Assembly (NCBI GenBank): GCA_025353435.1
Contig: JANXQR010000728.1
Coordinates: forward strand, 1 to 6,568
Length of the DNA: 6,568 bases
Reading direction: 5' to 3'
From: Acidobacteriota bacterium
GTDB taxonomy: Bacteria > Acidobacteriota > Terriglobia > Terriglobales > Acidobacteriaceae
Positions 5,697 through 6,568 of this stretch are shown piece by piece. Position 1 is the first letter of the stretch; the number at the start of each line of letters is the position of its first letter. Both the position numbers and the translations under genes were made by a program. The notes under the pieces were generated by a model that saw only the letters and a program-made list of their open reading frames with translations, was not told the DNA's origin and searched no databases.

Positions 5697-5757
5697 ACGG
5701 CTGTTTGGACGATTACCCCGGGTTGAAGTTGGGGGAAGTTGCGACCGGGATGGCGAG

Positions 5758-6003
5758 ATGCACGCCCCGGTGCTTTTTGAAGGAGTGGAGGTCGATGGCC
5801 ATGCCGAGGTGTTTCTCGTGCTGGAGGTCGACGAATCCGCGTACTGCGCGAACTTGCTGACGACCAGCGGGCCCGCGCGCAACGTCCTGGACCGCGTCCC
5901 GTTTTCCCGGATTCGGGTGTTGGACCCGGAGGATTACCGTGCGCGGGTAGCGTCAACCCGGACTGCTGCATCGTTCGTGGGCCCTGCATCCGCAGTCGCA
6001 TAA
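5758..6003 (+). CDS. Doubtful small ORF, 81 residues, unknown
   Basis: An ATG-started frame encodes MHAPVLFEGVEVDGHAEVFL..., acidic and rich in Val and Leu, ending ...SAVA with TAA at 6001-6003. In favour: it fills the gap divergent to the DUF1569 gene and its wobble positions are GC-rich. Against: no clear Shine-Dalgarno sequence (GGGGGAAG lies 20 nt upstream, too far), no recognised domain, and a degenerate C-terminus. The opposite strand in the same codon phase is also open from about 5962 to a TAA at 5713-5715 and reads ...RGFVDLQHEKHLGMAIDLHS... with equally GC-rich third positions but no start codon before an internal ATG. Either strand may be coding, the minus frame may be a gene remnant, or neither is real. 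Confidence 0.3.
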   Translation: MHAPVLFEGVEVDGHAEVFLVLEVDESAYCANLLTTSGPARNVLDRVPFSRIRVLDPEDYRARVASTRTAASFVGPASAVA

Positions 6004-6012
6004 GAAGGAAAA

Positions 6013-6068
6013 CGAATCACAAAGCAAAGCCCCCGGTTGGACCCGGGGGCTTCGGTGTTGGTGATTCG
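6013..6068 (-). terminator. Intrinsic terminator behind clpC, inside a larger inverted repeat
   Basis: AAGCCCCCGG (6027-6036) and CCGGGGGCTT (6043-6052) form a perfect 10-bp stem with a 6-nt loop. On the minus strand it is followed by TGCTTTGTG, a T-rich tail, so it would stop transcripts leaving clpC, whose stop codon lies 133 bp away. The plus-strand tail (CGGTGTTGG) is poorer, but the stem could also end anything read from the left. CGAATCAC (6013-6020) and GTGATTCG (6061-6068) form an outer 8-bp inverted repeat around it. Confidence 0.7.
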
Positions 6069-6096
6069 GATTTAGAGATGGTTAGAGCCGCTCCCT

Positions 6097-6127
6097 GGTC
6101 CCCGAAAGCTAGGGACCGGGGGCACCC
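6097..6127 (-). repeat. 31-bp hairpin repeat element, copy B
   Basis: Read on the minus strand this is GGGTGCCCCCGGTCCCT, loop AGCTTTC, GGGGACC: identical to copy A (571-601) in both arms and different only in the 7-nt loop. It begins 58 nt after the clpC stop and reads in the direction of clpC, exactly as copy A does behind the M20 gene. As at copy A, another GGGTGC lies one step upstream (6162-6157, a 35-bp step against 37 bp at copy A). The intervening sequence differs and contains a 14-bp near-repeat, TTCATACTCC (6131-6140) and TTCATACTTC (6145-6154). Confidence 0.85.
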
Positions 6128-6184
6128 ACTTTCATACTCCCGCGTTCATACTTCTCGCACCCAGGTTCGTTCTCCTCGCGCGGG
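6128..6184. other. Short 3' flank of clpC
   Basis: The 57 bp between the clpC stop and repeat copy B hold no gene. The only pattern is the near-repeat TTCATACT (6131 and 6145) and a second GCACCCA at 6157-6163 that echoes the one at 6122-6128. Confidence 0.4.
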
Positions 6185-6568
6185 TTACGCGCTGTAGAGG
6201 AGGATGCCGGCGGGTTTTTCTTCGGTGGTTGCTGTGTCGTCGGCGCTGACAGGGCGATAGTAGAGCTCGTTGTTGTTGAGATACACCTCTAAGAACGCCG
6301 GGCGATCGTTGATCTTGCCGGCGATCAAGGCCTCCGACAACGGGTCTTCGACGTAGCGCTGCAGGGCACGGCGTAACGGACGTGCTCCGTAGCTGCGGTC
6401 GATGAGCGTCTTGTCGAGGATCCACTTCTTGGCATCCTCGGTGACGGAGATGGTGATTGCCTTCTGCGCGAGGTTGGCGTTGAGGCTCTGGACGAGCAGC
6501 TCGACGATCTGGATGAGGTCGGCATCGTTGAGCGACTGGAAGAGGATGACCTCGTCGAGGCGGTTGAG
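6185..6568 (-). CDS. clpC: Clp protease ATP-binding subunit ClpC, C-terminal part (5' end outside window)
   Basis: The minus strand is open from the window edge to a TAA at 6187-6185 and gives 127 residues without a start codon, so the gene continues to the right. LNRLDEVILFQSL (fragment residues 1-13) is the FLNR-x-DE segment that ends the large part of the second AAA+ domain. The small D2 domain follows (about 14-88). GARPLRRALQRYVEDPLSEAL (61-81) contains the sensor-2 GAR motif, and the EDPLSE wording favours ClpC over ClpB, which usually has ENPLA. The protein ends with a 40-residue variable tail (AFLEVYLNNNELYYRP...LLYSA). ClpC unfolds proteins with ATP and feeds them to ClpP in the cytoplasm. 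The Walker motifs and the ClpP-binding loop lie outside the window. Confidence 0.92.
   Translation of the reverse strand, partial: LNRLDEVILFQSLNDADLIQIVELLVQSLNANLAQKAITISVTEDAKKWILDKTLIDRSYGARPLRRALQRYVEDPLSEALIAGKINDRPAFLEVYLNNNELYYRPVSADDTATTEEKPAGILLYSA

Noticed and set aside
5684..6001. N-terminal extension of the DUF1569 protein by 106 residues
   Set aside because: The extension is Arg/Pro/Gly-rich without family similarity, and the standard DUF1569 length begins at the ATG at 5683.

Overview
The window looks like chromosomal DNA from a GC-rich soil-type bacterium. The best guess is Acidobacteriota (class Terriglobia, relatives of Granulicella, Edaphobacter or Terriglobus). This rests on the gene style (secreted CBM48-type esterase, PQQ-like propeller, DUF1569 protein) and on intergenic spaces filled with short palindromes and modules such as GGGTGCCCCCGGTCCC and GGCACGACTAAAGTCGTGCC, which I remember as common there. 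No marker gene fixes the taxonomy, so this is inference.

Layout, left to right: (1) the 3' end of an M20-family amidohydrolase/peptidase (+, 1-477). (2) A 320-bp convergent gap made almost entirely of repeats and palindromes (478-800). (3) A secreted alpha/beta-hydrolase esterase with an N-terminal E-set/CBM48-like domain (-, 801-2009). (4) A 233-bp divergent promoter space. (5) An exported eight-bladed PQQ-like beta-propeller protein that starts at TTG (+, 2243-3556). (6) A 461-bp space with a CRP/FNR-like palindrome, a strong intrinsic terminator and an AT-rich block, which may encode a small RNA. (7) A secreted, probably outer-membrane beta-barrel protein of unknown family (-, 4018-4833). 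(8) A 397-bp space carrying six small hairpins with A-rich loops. (9) A DUF1569/DinB-like protein (-, 5231-5683). (10) A 500-bp stretch with one doubtful small ORF, a terminator and a second copy of the repeat seen in region 2. (11) The 3' end of clpC (-, 6185-6568), cut by the window edge.

The genes do not form one pathway and no operon is visible: neighbours alternate strands and each has its own intergenic space. Three adjacent products (esterase, propeller, putative barrel) carry export signals, so the middle of the window is devoted to envelope or extracellular functions. ClpC and the M20 enzyme are housekeeping or degradative proteins.

I see no mobile-element gene, CRISPR array, phage gene, toxin-antitoxin pair or defence system. 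The most unusual material is non-coding: the six-hairpin array (4914-5188), the two copies of a 31-bp hairpin element lying sense-oriented behind two unrelated genes (571-601 and 6097-6127), and the possible regulated small RNA at about 3680-3824.
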